The notes under the pieces are model-generated. The model saw only the letters and a list, made by a program, of their open reading frames with translations. It was not told the DNA's origin and searched no databases. Both the position numbers and the translations under genes were made by a program. 47,462 nucleotides of DNA. It comes from Bryobacteraceae bacterium. Lineage in GTDB: Bacteria; Acidobacteriota; Terriglobia; Bryobacterales; Bryobacteraceae. Every line of letters starts with the position of its first letter. Position 1 is the first letter of the stretch. This document shows, one piece after another, positions 22,985 to 31,936 of this stretch. The stretch spans positions 1 through 47,462 of the forward strand of contig JACZJQ010000010.1 in assembly GCA_014860455.1 (NCBI GenBank), in the 5' to 3' direction.

Positions 22985-24280
22985 CTATGCCCGCGCGGCC
23001 TGCCATATCGCGTGGGCGACCTCGGGACCGTCGATGTCGGAGTGCGCGCCTGAGGCCCCATCCCCCTTGCGGATGAACTCGCTGCTTTCCATGTTGTAGA
23101 TCCCGCCGGGCACGAAGTCATAGTCACCCGTATGAGGGAGCATCTTGATCGCGTTCACCCCGCCCAACCCCTGCAGCCCGTAGGCGCCTATGCCGCCGAA
23201 GCGTGGAAGCGCGGCAGCGAAATCCACTTGGCCGCTCAAGCCCGCGGCGACCGGGTAGATCACCCCAATAGCGGTGTCGTGGCGCGAAAGGGTCGTAATG
23301 ATCGGACCCCGCACACCGCCTCGTTTGATGGCCGAGTTGAAATAGCCTGTCTTGGCGGTCCCGAGTATTGAATCGGCATACGCCCACAACGACACAGCAC
23401 CCTGCACGAGGACCGCGGAATCAACGGCCCGCGGCAGCGAGGACTTGCCGCCTGGACCGCCCAGAATCGATGACACCACGATGCAGCCGAAACTGTGTCC
23501 CATCAGGTGAAACCTGGCCACCGGCAGCGACTGCTGTAATGCGGCGATGAACGAATGCATGCCTCCCTCGCCCACGGTGCGGGCCCGGGACTTCATCGTC
23601 CAGAAAGACAACTGTCGCAAAGGACCGAGCAACCCGCCGAGGCTCAAACCGCCGAATGCATCGCCGGCTTCGTTCGCCGCATCGAAAGCGGCGACGGCAT
23701 CGAATGGTGCGTCGTCGTTGCCTGGCGCGGCCTCGGGACCTGCCGACGTGCGCCCGATGGCGTCGGCCAGACGGTTATAAGCCTCCACCACATGGGCCGG
23801 CAATTCGATTGCGCCCGCGTTGATGTCGTTTTCGTGGAAGATCACCTGCAGCAGCTTTCGCACTTCCTCGGGATCGCCGCCAAGCCGGCTCACGTAACGT
23901 TCCACCAGTTCGTTCGACGAGACCGAAGACGCTTCGAACGAATTCGCGCCCAGTTCGTCATCGCCCCATGGCTGGCTGGGCCAGTGGAGACCGATCCAAA
24001 GCGGCTTGAAGCCGGGACCCATGGCCGCTGAATCTTCTGGCAAGTCGATCATGGCCTTGATCCAACGGTTGTATTGGTCGATGGCCGCCGGCACATCTCC
24101 TTTCCATCCGTGGCTGAAGAAGAAGATGTGGCTGGGCGGACTCGCCTGGGCATCCTGAATGATCCGCGCGCTCATGATACCGCCGATTCCGTGCGGGTCG
24201 TCCTTACGCTCGCGCCCACGGGCGTCGAATGCAATCAGTGAGTAGGTCACGTTTGAGTTGGGGATGGTTCTATAGGGCAT
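22985..24280 (-). CDS. Alpha/beta hydrolase (lipase-like) of the gasdermin operon
   Basis: A 431-residue cytoplasmic serine hydrolase. It has an oxyanion loop FFFSHGWKGD, the nucleophile elbow HLMGHSFGCIV (S263), a likely acid in LSRHDTAIG (D335) and a likely His in GAHSDIDGPE (H413), so the triad seems complete. A 90-residue Gly/Ala/Asp-rich insertion (about 150-240) separates strand and elbow, giving a lid or partner-binding region. It starts 13 bases after the CHAT-NACHT gene and ends 13 bases before the protease gene. The substrate could be phospholipid, making it a second membrane-attacking effector, or an acyl group on the gasdermin Cys. Either is inference. Confidence 0.75.
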   Translation of the reverse strand: MPYRTIPNSNVTYSLIAFDARGRERKDDPHGIGGIMSARIIQDAQASPPSHIFFFSHGWKGDVPAAIDQYNRWIKAMIDLPEDSAAMGPGFKPLWIGLHWPSQPWGDDELGANSFEASSVSSNELVERYVSRLGGDPEEVRKLLQVIFHENDINAGAIELPAHVVEAYNRLADAIGRTSAGPEAAPGNDDAPFDAVAAFDAANEAGDAFGGLSLGGLLGPLRQLSFWTMKSRARTVGEGGMHSFIAALQQSLPVARFHLMGHSFGCIVVSSILGGPGGKSSLPRAVDSAVLVQGAVSLWAYADSILGTAKTGYFNSAIKRGGVRGPIITTLSRHDTAIGVIYPVAAGLSGQVDFAAALPRFGGIGAYGLQGLGGVNAIKMLPHTGDYDFVPGGIYNMESSEFIRKGDGASGAHSDIDGPEVAHAIWQAARA

Positions 24281-24293
24281 CGAGCACTCCGTT

Positions 24294-27200
24294 TCAGGTG
24301 GTTTTCGAGACTGCTTGGTTGGGATTCAGCGGGCGGTAGGTCTCACCGGCGAGTCCGCCGGTCAGCCGCCAATAGATTTCTTCGCCAACCTCGAAACTGA
24401 GCTGGCTGAAGGAGAGGCCTTGCCTGGAACGCTCTCTGTCTCCGGAGGCGGCGCATTTGTTTCTCATGCGGCGCAACACTTCGACCGAGGAGCCGTCGCC
24501 GATGGCGCGCAACGATTCGAAAGCCTGATACCGCAACTGCCAGCGCCCCTCGGAAGAGAAGCCGGGCGCCAGTTTGATGCAATCGCGTTTCGCCGCCGCG
24601 GCAAAGTTGTCGATTACCAGGTCATGGCACAGAGTCCGGACCTCGGTAAGGGCTTGGGCGGAACCCTGCGTCTCGCGCTGCTGGGTGAGAATCGTCGCGT
24701 AGGAACGAAGAGCGCGGCTCTGCACATAGGGATCGCCGTCCAGCAGGCACCGGCGAAGAAACTGGACCTCGGGGCCGTCCAGCGAAGCGATACCAAGCCG
24801 CCCGATCATGTAAGCCACATGGTGCGCCCACTCCGGCTTGTCGAGGAAAGGCAGGATCGCGCGCTCGGTCACCTTGATAGGGCTGAGCAGGCAAAGTGTG
24901 TCGGTAATCGCCCACATGATGTCGCTGTCGCCGGGCCGGGTGGCGAAGTTCTCGAACCGACGCACAAGGAGGTCAAGCGCTTCGGCGTCCTTGATGGTGC
25001 TCAGCGCGAAAGCCGCCACGGCTGAGACCGACGGGTCATCGAGTTCGAGCAGCGAGCCCAACCCGTGCAGGTCACCACCCAGCCAGGCATCCAGCAATGC
25101 CTGCAACGCCGCGTTCTCCGACAGGCGGGCATCGGATTTCGCGTAGGCCAGTGCAGCCTCCGGCATGCAGCGCAACGCAAGCACGGCTGAGCCGCGCACA
25201 CCGGAATAGTCAAAACAGGGCTTTCCCTTGATGTCGGTCCGGATCTTCTCAACGGCTAGACAGAACAGATGAGCGATGACACGCGTTTCCGGCAGCAGCG
25301 CAAGCGACTCGATGGCTCTTCTGCGATGACTCACTGACCGGACATTCTGAGGGTGCGAGCGCCAGATGAGGCTGTCCACAATCTGGTCCACAACGTCGTC
25401 GCCGATGTTGCCGGACTGGGCTGCCGTGGCGCGCCGGGCCTCATGGAGGCAGCGGGTGGCAAGCAGCACCTGCTCGCCTTCGGTCAGGGCGCTTCCGGCC
25501 AGAATGACCCGCAGCAGGGAGTCGGCCTCATTCGTCATACCGGCCAGCAGCACCAGCGTGTCCTCCCACCACTTGAGGCGTGGTAACCGGCCCAATGTAG
25601 CCGTGATGTCTTCAAGCAGCCTCTTCCTGCCGGCAGCTGCGTTCAGATACTGCGCGCAGAAATAGGACTGGAGACCGGAGTATGCAAACCGGACCCCCTC
25701 ATCGCCGCTGTTGACCAGAAGGCGGCTTTTCTTGATCTCGGCCAGGAAGACTTCCAGAGGAAATTCGCGGTTGGCGCGCACTTCAGCAAGGATGTCGTAG
25801 ACGTCGTGCCCGCCAAGCTCAACCTGGCGGCCTGTCTGCATCCGCCAAGCGATGCGGCTTAGGGCCTCTTCGGCGCGCGGCCTCATGCCCGGCGGGCCGT
25901 CCACAAGTGCCATCCCTTCCCTCACGAATCGACCGAGTACGATGGTCCGGCTGTTGATGCACGCCCCTTCACGCGCATCCTCCATTAGCTTCTTCAGCAG
26001 CCATGGAACTGTCGCAAGATCAAACAGCGCCGACTCGCGCAACTTCGGCACAAGAGCGCGGACGGCCGCTTCCTCCTGATTTTCCAGATACTCGATCACG
26101 CGATCGCTGTTCATCGGCTGAATCACCAGCGCGATCGAGTCTTCCGGATAAATCGTCCAATCGAAAAGTGACGCATCCGCGGTCAGACAGAATTTGTGCT
26201 GTGGATGGGTGGCATGCAGATCCGCCAGCAGTCCCACCACGCTTGCACGATCGGCTGCGCTGAGTTCGGCATCGCCGTCCACCAGGAACAGAAAACTCTG
26301 CTCGTCAAGCGCGGTCAGGATGCGCGCGGTGTCAATGTCGAATCCATGTTCCTGGTAGACACGCGCCATCGCCTTGGCCACGGTTAGAGCCGGCCGGGAC
26401 GTGGAGGCGGCGCAGTCGGTGGAATATAGTTGCGCCGGCACGCGAGGATGGGAATCCTGGGGCTGCGACGCAACATCGGCGAACAGAGCCCTCATATGTG
26501 TGGTCTTGGCCCGGCCACGGCTGCCGATCATGAGAACGAAGGGGCTGCCGCATTCTTCATCATCTTTGAGCGCTTCCTTTGCACCCTCCTCGATGCCAAG
26601 CCTCGGACCGGCGGCGTTCTCGATCCCATGCTGCAAGGCCTCCAAACCGGACCTCACCAGCACCACCTCGATCGGGAACGGGTGCTGCACACGCCACTCC
26701 ATCCTGCAGTCGGCGGCGATGTGCCGCGTAGCCGTCCGCAGTGGATCTGGTTGCCAGATCCGCCCATCCTTCAGGCGCGAGAAGAGCACTGGGATCGAGT
26801 AATTTGTACTATTGGCGCGCAGCAGCGCCTGGCGGCCCGCATTCGCCGCAACATCGACAGCACCCTCGCGTACCAGCGTCTTGTAGAACGTGCTCGAAAA
26901 CTCCCGCGCATCCCCCATCGGGACGAAGTCTTGCATTGCCACCACTCCGGCCACCCCAAGCTGGACCAACCGCGGCGCCAGACCCGTCTGCGCCCCTCCT
27001 CCCGAACTCTTGCAGGATTGAAGAAAGACGAATCGCAGTCCAGCCACGTTGAGTTTCTCCACCAGCAGATCTTCCTCAACAAGCGCCAGGCCACCGTCGT
27101 CGTTCTGCAGCACCAATACGGCTTTTCGGTCTGGAGTCAGATTGCCATGTGCGATGAGGTGCAATGCGTCGGCGCCCGTCAGACATTCGCTGATCAGGTC

Positions 27201-27824
27201 AATCGTTGCGGGTTGCTGAACGACCCTGCACCCAAGCTCCACCAGTCTTTCCTGCAATTCTTGCGGCAGAAGTGCGCCACCGGTGAGAATCGTCACCCGA
27301 AGTTCACTGTTTTCAAGCAGTGATTCCCAGGCTTCGATGAGATTCGCGATTTCGGCTGCTGTGTCGATCGGAGTGAAAGTCCTGAGATCGCTTGGGTTGG
27401 CTACAGCCAGCAGCAACTGGACGTAACCTCCGGACAGGGTGGGAGGTTCGGGCGCGTCCAGGGCCACATAGCGCGAGAACGGGGATTGCGGAGAAGCAGC
27501 CGCCGGCAGGTCCTCTCCATTGATGGGAAGGATGAGCCGCTCCCAGCGCACCGAATGCGCCTCTCCCGCATCGGGATCAAGCAGAAGCCGGAACCTGAGT
27601 TCGCCTCCCGCGATCGCCTGCTCGTAGGCTCGTGCAATGGGAGCCGAAGCGAACAACACATCACGCAATGCGGCGCCGTACGCCTTCGGATCGTCGTCGA
27701 ATGCCCTCAGCTTCCGCGAGTCGATCAACGCCTGCCCGACTGTCAGCGCGGATCCACCCCGAAGTGCCTCAATTCGGGACACTGATCCATCGGGCGCAAA
27801 TATGCGCAATTGAAACTCTGTCAT
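24294..27824 (-). CDS. CHAT protease-NACHT-like NTPase-HEAT repeat protein (NLR-like sensor)
   Basis: A 1176-residue multidomain protein. Residues about 1-130 form an N-terminal domain of unknown type. A CHAT (caspase-like) protease follows at about 130-350, with H226 in LHLIAHGNLT and C271 in FVFLQSCKSSGGG. A STAND/NACHT-type NTPase spans about 420-750; the P-loop reads GSRGRAKTT (434-442), with Ala where Gly is usual before Lys, and the Walker B strand is FLFLVDGDAE (511-520). From about 780 to 1176 there are alpha-helical HEAT-like repeats (DPSVSAVAAFALSTIKDAEAL; DPYVQSRALRSYATIL), which normally sense a ligand. This is the build of bacterial NLR relatives that oligomerise on detecting phage. 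The ATG at 27824 gives homologous sequence; a longer frame to 27857 exists. Confidence 0.85.
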   Translation of the reverse strand: MTEFQLRIFAPDGSVSRIEALRGGSALTVGQALIDSRKLRAFDDDPKAYGAALRDVLFASAPIARAYEQAIAGGELRFRLLLDPDAGEAHSVRWERLILPINGEDLPAAASPQSPFSRYVALDAPEPPTLSGGYVQLLLAVANPSDLRTFTPIDTAAEIANLIEAWESLLENSELRVTILTGGALLPQELQERLVELGCRVVQQPATIDLISECLTGADALHLIAHGNLTPDRKAVLVLQNDDGGLALVEEDLLVEKLNVAGLRFVFLQSCKSSGGGAQTGLAPRLVQLGVAGVVAMQDFVPMGDAREFSSTFYKTLVREGAVDVAANAGRQALLRANSTNYSIPVLFSRLKDGRIWQPDPLRTATRHIAADCRMEWRVQHPFPIEVVLVRSGLEALQHGIENAAGPRLGIEEGAKEALKDDEECGSPFVLMIGSRGRAKTTHMRALFADVASQPQDSHPRVPAQLYSTDCAASTSRPALTVAKAMARVYQEHGFDIDTARILTALDEQSFLFLVDGDAELSAADRASVVGLLADLHATHPQHKFCLTADASLFDWTIYPEDSIALVIQPMNSDRVIEYLENQEEAAVRALVPKLRESALFDLATVPWLLKKLMEDAREGACINSRTIVLGRFVREGMALVDGPPGMRPRAEEALSRIAWRMQTGRQVELGGHDVYDILAEVRANREFPLEVFLAEIKKSRLLVNSGDEGVRFAYSGLQSYFCAQYLNAAAGRKRLLEDITATLGRLPRLKWWEDTLVLLAGMTNEADSLLRVILAGSALTEGEQVLLATRCLHEARRATAAQSGNIGDDVVDQIVDSLIWRSHPQNVRSVSHRRRAIESLALLPETRVIAHLFCLAVEKIRTDIKGKPCFDYSGVRGSAVLALRCMPEAALAYAKSDARLSENAALQALLDAWLGGDLHGLGSLLELDDPSVSAVAAFALSTIKDAEALDLLVRRFENFATRPGDSDIMWAITDTLCLLSPIKVTERAILPFLDKPEWAHHVAYMIGRLGIASLDGPEVQFLRRCLLDGDPYVQSRALRSYATILTQQRETQGSAQALTEVRTLCHDLVIDNFAAAAKRDCIKLAPGFSSEGRWQLRYQAFESLRAIGDGSSVEVLRRMRNKCAASGDRERSRQGLSFSQLSFEVGEEIYWRLTGGLAGETYRPLNPNQAVSKTT

Positions 27825-27859
27825 GTAGCAAGAACTCTTCCCAGCGGTCCCTCCCAAGG

Positions 27860-27888
27860 TTTATACAGGATTTACGCGTCAAGTACAA
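27860..27888 (-). promoter_or_regulatory. Likely sigma-70 promoter of the gasdermin operon
   Basis: On the minus strand TTGTAC (27883-27888) and TATAAA (27860-27865) are separated by exactly 17 bases, close to the housekeeping consensus. Transcription would begin near 27853 and give a leader of about 30 bases before the CHAT-NACHT start at 27824. No operator-like repeat overlaps it, which would fit constitutive low expression, with control by protein activation. The rest of the 27825-28114 gap shows only a possible TACAAT -10 box at 28075-28080 for the rightward gene. Confidence 0.5.
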
Positions 27889-28114
27889 GAAAAAAGCCGA
27901 ACACACTCGATGACCACCAGAAAGTGCCGAAAAAGAATCACGCTGAGGAAGCGGGAGGAGCCTGACCCTGCATCCCTCCAGCGCATGACCCTTGACCACG
28001 CAAGTTCATCTGTCTGGGCAGCGCGGCCACTTTGATCGGCAGATTTTTGTGGCTTCGGATGCGAAGAGCCGTGCTACAATTCCCTCCAACTGGCCAATCC
28101 GGCACTGGGATGCA

Positions 28115-28756
28115 ATGATCCGGTCACTGATAATGCCCTGGGTATTCCTGACCCTGGCGGGGATGTGCTCTGGCAGGGCTCCATCGCTCAACCCCCAGCC
28201 TGCGAGCGCCACACTGCGCCAGATTGTGGAAACCCTCGACCGTTACCCGCATTCGCCCGAAACCGGCGGCTTTGTCGCGGAGATCAGGCGAAGTGCAACC
28301 TGGCTGGCCGGACAACTGAAGGACGAGAAGACGCCCATCGCTTACGCCCGCAGCCTTGAGCGGAACCTCGCACTCCTGCGCCACGCAGCCGGTCCTGGGA
28401 AGGGTCAACAGGCGGCGACGTTACGAATGGTCCTTGACGATATCAAGCTCAAGCACGCTGACTGCAGGCAGTTTGGCATGGGGAGGTTGGTCAGACTCAA
28501 AGTGCGGACTATCCGAGGGACTACTGAGGTAAGAGGCTGGCAGGTCTTTTACCGCTGGCTGCCCGGACGCGCAGTCGGCGAGGTTCGCCCGCAATCCTTT
28601 CCCTCTCTGAGCAGTCCAACAGCCGCTGAGATCCCTCCCGGCGCCTATTCAGTCTTCGCGCTCAAGACCGTAAGCGGAAAGGAGGTCCTTTCCAAGGAAC
28701 TGCCCGTACCCGTGGGCGGCTCACTGGAAATCACTTTTGAGGTTCCCGTACCATGA
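28115..28756 (+). CDS. Exported protein of unknown function, divergent from gasdermin operon
   Basis: A 213-residue protein with an N-terminal hydrophobic signal (MIRSLIMPWVFLTLAGMCSG), so it is probably exported; the Cys at residue 19 has an atypical lipobox (AGMC). The mature part has an alpha-helical half (about 40-140) and a beta-rich end (PPGAYSVFALKTVSGKEVL; GGSLEITFEVPVP) resembling a small immunoglobulin-like domain. I recognise no family. The ATG at 28115 is preferred to the longer frame starting at a TTG at 27992 because it gives the signal peptide. Its stop overlaps the next start (ATGA). Position beside the gasdermin promoter suggests, but does not show, a link. Confidence 0.6.
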   Translation: MIRSLIMPWVFLTLAGMCSGRAPSLNPQPASATLRQIVETLDRYPHSPETGGFVAEIRRSATWLAGQLKDEKTPIAYARSLERNLALLRHAAGPGKGQQAATLRMVLDDIKLKHADCRQFGMGRLVRLKVRTIRGTTEVRGWQVFYRWLPGRAVGEVRPQSFPSLSSPTAAEIPPGAYSVFALKTVSGKEVLSKELPVPVGGSLEITFEVPVP

Positions 28757-29358
28757 ATAGTGCTCTCCCAGAGGAGGGCCCGGCGCCGCGCCGGGTCCTT
28801 GAGTTCGTTCGGTTCTTCAAGCAGTACATGAATGCATCTTCCTTAGTCGCGGCGGCCCTGCCGGTTCCCGTGACAGCCTTGCAGTTCATCCCCACCTACT
28901 CGGCGCACACGAAGTTCCTTGCCGTGTACTCGTCACTTTCCTGCTTCCTTCTGCTAGGATTTGTTTTCTATAGCCGCCATACGCTTGCGTGCTGGATGTT
29001 CCAGTCTCCGGCCAGACGCCGGCCGCGGTTCGGAAACTTCATCCGGCTATTCCCGCTCGGCATGATCGTTGCCTGCTGTTGCCTCATCGCGGGTTACCAT
29101 TATTTGCTTCAAGGCTCCCTCATCGCTGCTGCCGCCGACTGGGTGCGGCGGGGCGTCACGGTAGGTTCGACTTCCGATGTCCTCCAGAAAACAGATTACA
29201 TGGATATCCCATACGCACTGGGCCTGGCCGCCTGTTACATTGGCATCTTCCTTGCGGCGGAATGCGCTTTCGTGCTGATGGCTCTCAGAGAATACCTGCA
29301 GGATCTCCTGGGTCTGACTGAGAGCGAGTTGATCGCCGACATGCTCGGCAGACCATAG
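28753..29358 (+). CDS. Four-helix integral membrane protein
   Basis: A 201-residue membrane protein with about four hydrophobic helices: residues about 33-47, 55-75, 97-118 and 155-178. It carries a soluble stretch between the third and fourth helices and short charged ends. No enzymatic motif is visible and I do not recognise the family. It overlaps the preceding gene by four bases, so the two proteins are likely partners: an exported protein with a membrane partner. Membrane proteins next to defence operons sometimes act as effectors or as sensors of membrane damage, but nothing here proves that. Confidence 0.7.
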   Translation: MNSALPEEGPAPRRVLEFVRFFKQYMNASSLVAAALPVPVTALQFIPTYSAHTKFLAVYSSLSCFLLLGFVFYSRHTLACWMFQSPARRRPRFGNFIRLFPLGMIVACCCLIAGYHYLLQGSLIAAAADWVRRGVTVGSTSDVLQKTDYMDIPYALGLAACYIGIFLAAECAFVLMALREYLQDLLGLTESELIADMLGRP

Positions 29359-29619
29359 CCAGCCATCGCCCGTGGTCGGCAACAATCCGATTCGTGCGCA
29401 GAATCACCTGGTTTGGGTGCTCAAAACCTTCCTGTAACCGAATTTGTACACCAGCTTCGTGCAGATACAGCCTTCATCACTGTAAGGAGTTGCAGCTACG
29501 GGTTTGGCTCTCCTCGCTCGATGGCTCGAACTTCCTCTCCGCCGCAGGGCGGGGTCTTGCAGGAAGACTGACCATTCTTCAGCCCCAATGCGGTGTTACT
29601 CCGCACATGTATGCAGGCA
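29359..29619. other. Intergenic region between convergent genes
   Basis: No gene-like frame or RNA gene is apparent here. A small inverted repeat TGCGG/CCGCA (29589-29593 and 29601-29605) with a 7-base loop lies 14 bases beyond the GH3 stop and may be a weak terminator-like stem. Confidence 0.4.
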
Positions 29620-31347
29620 CTAGTTCAAATCGAGGCCGTCGCCGATGGCCGAGTAGCCGGGGATGGAGACGGGCAGGCGTCCGCGGACCTTGGCTGCGCC
29701 GAGCAGAGCGTCGAGCGCGGCGGCCTCGGCAGGCGCCGTGGTCGAAAATGCCGCCATGTAGGCCTTCACGGCTGGAAACGCGCGCAACAGGTAAGGGTTG
29801 CCGAAGGAGAGATAAGCGACGTGCACGCCGGTGGCGATCAACTTCTCCATGAAGGCCGGGTAGCCGCCGGCGAGAGCGACGTTGCCGCGATAGGATGCCG
29901 CGGCCACCCAACTGACGGCCACGGCGGCGCGGCAGGCGGAAGCCGATTGCGCCGCCGTGGCGAGTTCCGATGCAGGCAGTTCGGGATCGAGCAGCGAGAC
30001 CTTCGCGCCTGGAGCACGGCGGCGGATTTCGGCGGCAAGCTCACGCCCCTGCGTAGAGAAACGGCTACCTGAGAGCAGATAGAAACAGGCCCGTCCCGGT
30101 TCGCGCAGCGGCAGCAGGTTGTTCTCGTTCCTGACGACGGTGATGGCGGCGCGGGCGGCATCGCGGGCCAGTTGCTGGTCTTCGGGTGTATTCAACTCGT
30201 CGGCGAGTTTTTCAAGATCGACATAGCGGCGCTGATCGATGCGCAGCCTGGCCTTGGCTTTTAGTACCCTGAGGACGCTCTCGTCGAGACGCTTTGCGCT
30301 GAGACGTCCTGAGTTCACGGCTTCGACCACGCCGTCGATGGCTTTGTCAGGGTTTTCAGGAATCAGCAGGATGTCGGCGCCGGCCAACAGGCTACGCACG
30401 GCGGCCTCGCCGGGCGGGAACTGTTTGGTCAGGCCCTGCATGTCCATGGCGTCGGTGGTGACAATGCCGTTGAAGCCGAGTTGGTTTCTCAACAGGGCGG
30501 TGAGGATGGCCGGCGAGACGGTGGCCGGGATCTTCTCGGACTCCAGCGCCGGGACGGCCAAGTGGGCGGTCATGACCGAGTCCGCGCCAGCGTCGATGGC
30601 GGCGCGGAAGGGAACGAGTTCCATCCTGTCGAGACGCTCGCGAGGGGCGTCGACGACGCCGAGACCGATGTGGGAATCCGTCGCCGTATCGCCGTGGCCG
30701 GGGAAATGTTTGACGGTGATCATCACGCGCGAATCCGCGTCGCCATGCGCGCCTTCAATGAACGCACGGACGTGGCGGGCCACCGCCGCCGGGTCTTCGC
30801 CGAAGCTGCGGATATTGATGATGGGGTTGTCGGGGTTGTTGTTGACGTCGGCCACCGGCGCGTAGACCCAGTGGAAGCCGAGCGCGCGGGCCTCGCGGGC
30901 CGTAGCCGCACCCCAGGCGCGAGTCAGCGCCAGATCATTAGCTGCGCCGAAGGCCATCGCGTGAGGGAACTCTGTGGTGTCGATCAGCCGCATGGACGCT
31001 CCGCGTTCAAAGTCGCCGCCGACGATCAGCGGCAGCTTCGCAAGCCGCTGCATTCGATTCAGAAACGTGGCGACATCGTGGGAGCGGGCCTTTTCGACGG
31101 AACCGTGACGGACGCGGTTGAGCAGGATGAGTCCGCCGACGCGCACGTCGGCGACCAGGCGGCGGTATTCGGCATAGGCGCTGCTTCTGGAGTTCAGATC
31201 GTCGCCATAGAAAGGCACGATGACAAGCTGGGCCGCCTTCTCGCGCAACGTCAACGCCTGGAGCGTCTTGAGGGCGGCGGGCGCGGCTGGCGGCTGTGCT
31301 GCGGAGGCGATGAGAATCGAGCAGAGGAATGAACAGATGAGGCGCAT
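29620..31347 (-). CDS. Glycoside hydrolase family 3 (beta-N-acetylhexosaminidase/beta-glucosidase-like)
   Basis: A 575-residue secreted enzyme (signal peptide ending near SAAQPPA). The GH3 barrel is clear: KHFPGHGDTATDSH at 213-226, the substrate-binding LIVGGDFERG and the nucleophile Asp in GIVTTDAMDMQGL (D299). The KHFPGHG(D)T...SH motif is characteristic of NagZ-type hexosaminidases, whose acid/base function is performed by the His/Asp pair of that loop. A second alpha/beta sandwich follows (about 400-575), which is found in larger GH3 members. It probably acts on GlcNAc-containing glycans or peptidoglycan fragments in the periplasm or outside. It overlaps the receiver gene by one base (TAATG). 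Confidence 0.85.
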   Translation of the reverse strand: MRLICSFLCSILIASAAQPPAAPAALKTLQALTLREKAAQLVIVPFYGDDLNSRSSAYAEYRRLVADVRVGGLILLNRVRHGSVEKARSHDVATFLNRMQRLAKLPLIVGGDFERGASMRLIDTTEFPHAMAFGAANDLALTRAWGAATAREARALGFHWVYAPVADVNNNPDNPIINIRSFGEDPAAVARHVRAFIEGAHGDADSRVMITVKHFPGHGDTATDSHIGLGVVDAPRERLDRMELVPFRAAIDAGADSVMTAHLAVPALESEKIPATVSPAILTALLRNQLGFNGIVTTDAMDMQGLTKQFPPGEAAVRSLLAGADILLIPENPDKAIDGVVEAVNSGRLSAKRLDESVLRVLKAKARLRIDQRRYVDLEKLADELNTPEDQQLARDAARAAITVVRNENNLLPLREPGRACFYLLSGSRFSTQGRELAAEIRRRAPGAKVSLLDPELPASELATAAQSASACRAAVAVSWVAAASYRGNVALAGGYPAFMEKLIATGVHVAYLSFGNPYLLRAFPAVKAYMAAFSTTAPAEAAALDALLGAAKVRGRLPVSIPGYSAIGDGLDLN

Positions 31348-31823
31348 TAAGCGGTGCTGGCCGCGCGGCGGTTCTTCGGCGCCGGAGCGGCGGACTTGGG
31401 CCCCTTGCGGCGAACTGCGCCGCTGAGGTGGCGGTTGACGGCGCGCACCAGATGAGTGACCTCATTGGCGCTCTTCATGATCACCACGTCGGCGCCGGTG
31501 TTGCTTTCATTCAATCCCAGCGCATCGACAAAACCGGAGACCAGGATCACCGGCACTTCGGCCGAGATGGAGCGGATCGCCTTGATCAGGTCGACGCCCG
31601 TCTGGCCTGGCATCTTGTAGTCTGTGATGACAAGTTCGAAGGGTTCACCCATTTGGGTGGACGCCCTGAAAGCCTCGAGGGCCTGATCGGGACAATCCAC
31701 TCCCGTCGTGGAATAGCCTAGTTCGCGGAGCACGGCACAGCGCGCCGACAGCCCGGCACGGTTGTCATCCACAAGCAGGATGTGGGGGGCGGGTTTTGCG
31801 TTGACCGTCCGTTTCAGACTCAT
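31347..31823 (-). CDS. Stand-alone response-regulator receiver protein
   Basis: A 158-residue CheY-like receiver without an output domain. It has the acidic pair DD (19-20), the phosphoacceptor D68 in LVITDYKMPG, the switch Ser in LVSGF (S96) and the invariant Lys in VIMKSAN (K117). A C-terminal tail of about 25 residues is Arg/Lys/Ala/Pro-rich and likely disordered. It would be phosphorylated by a histidine kinase encoded elsewhere and act by protein contacts. The coupling with the GH3 gene by a one-base overlap is notable but has no evident meaning. Confidence 0.85.
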   Translation of the reverse strand: MSLKRTVNAKPAPHILLVDDNRAGLSARCAVLRELGYSTTGVDCPDQALEAFRASTQMGEPFELVITDYKMPGQTGVDLIKAIRSISAEVPVILVSGFVDALGLNESNTGADVVIMKSANEVTHLVRAVNRHLSGAVRRKGPKSAAPAPKNRRAASTA

Positions 31824-31936
31824 GCGCGAAGGGCAAAGTTAGCAGACGGCGATTTGCAGTGTCAACACAATCGTAATGTGCTCACACACGGGCAGATCGA
31901 GTTCTTGACATCGCAGCCGGGCAGGTGTAGGGGCCG

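Noticed and set aside
27992-28114. A TTG-initiated extension of the exported protein at 28115.
   Set aside because: The extra 41 residues would hide the signal peptide and lack any ribosome-binding site.
29359-29619. Possible small RNA or tRNA in the gap after the membrane protein gene.
   Set aside because: I could not fold a cloverleaf or find a promoter and terminator pair; only a weak 5-bp stem is seen.
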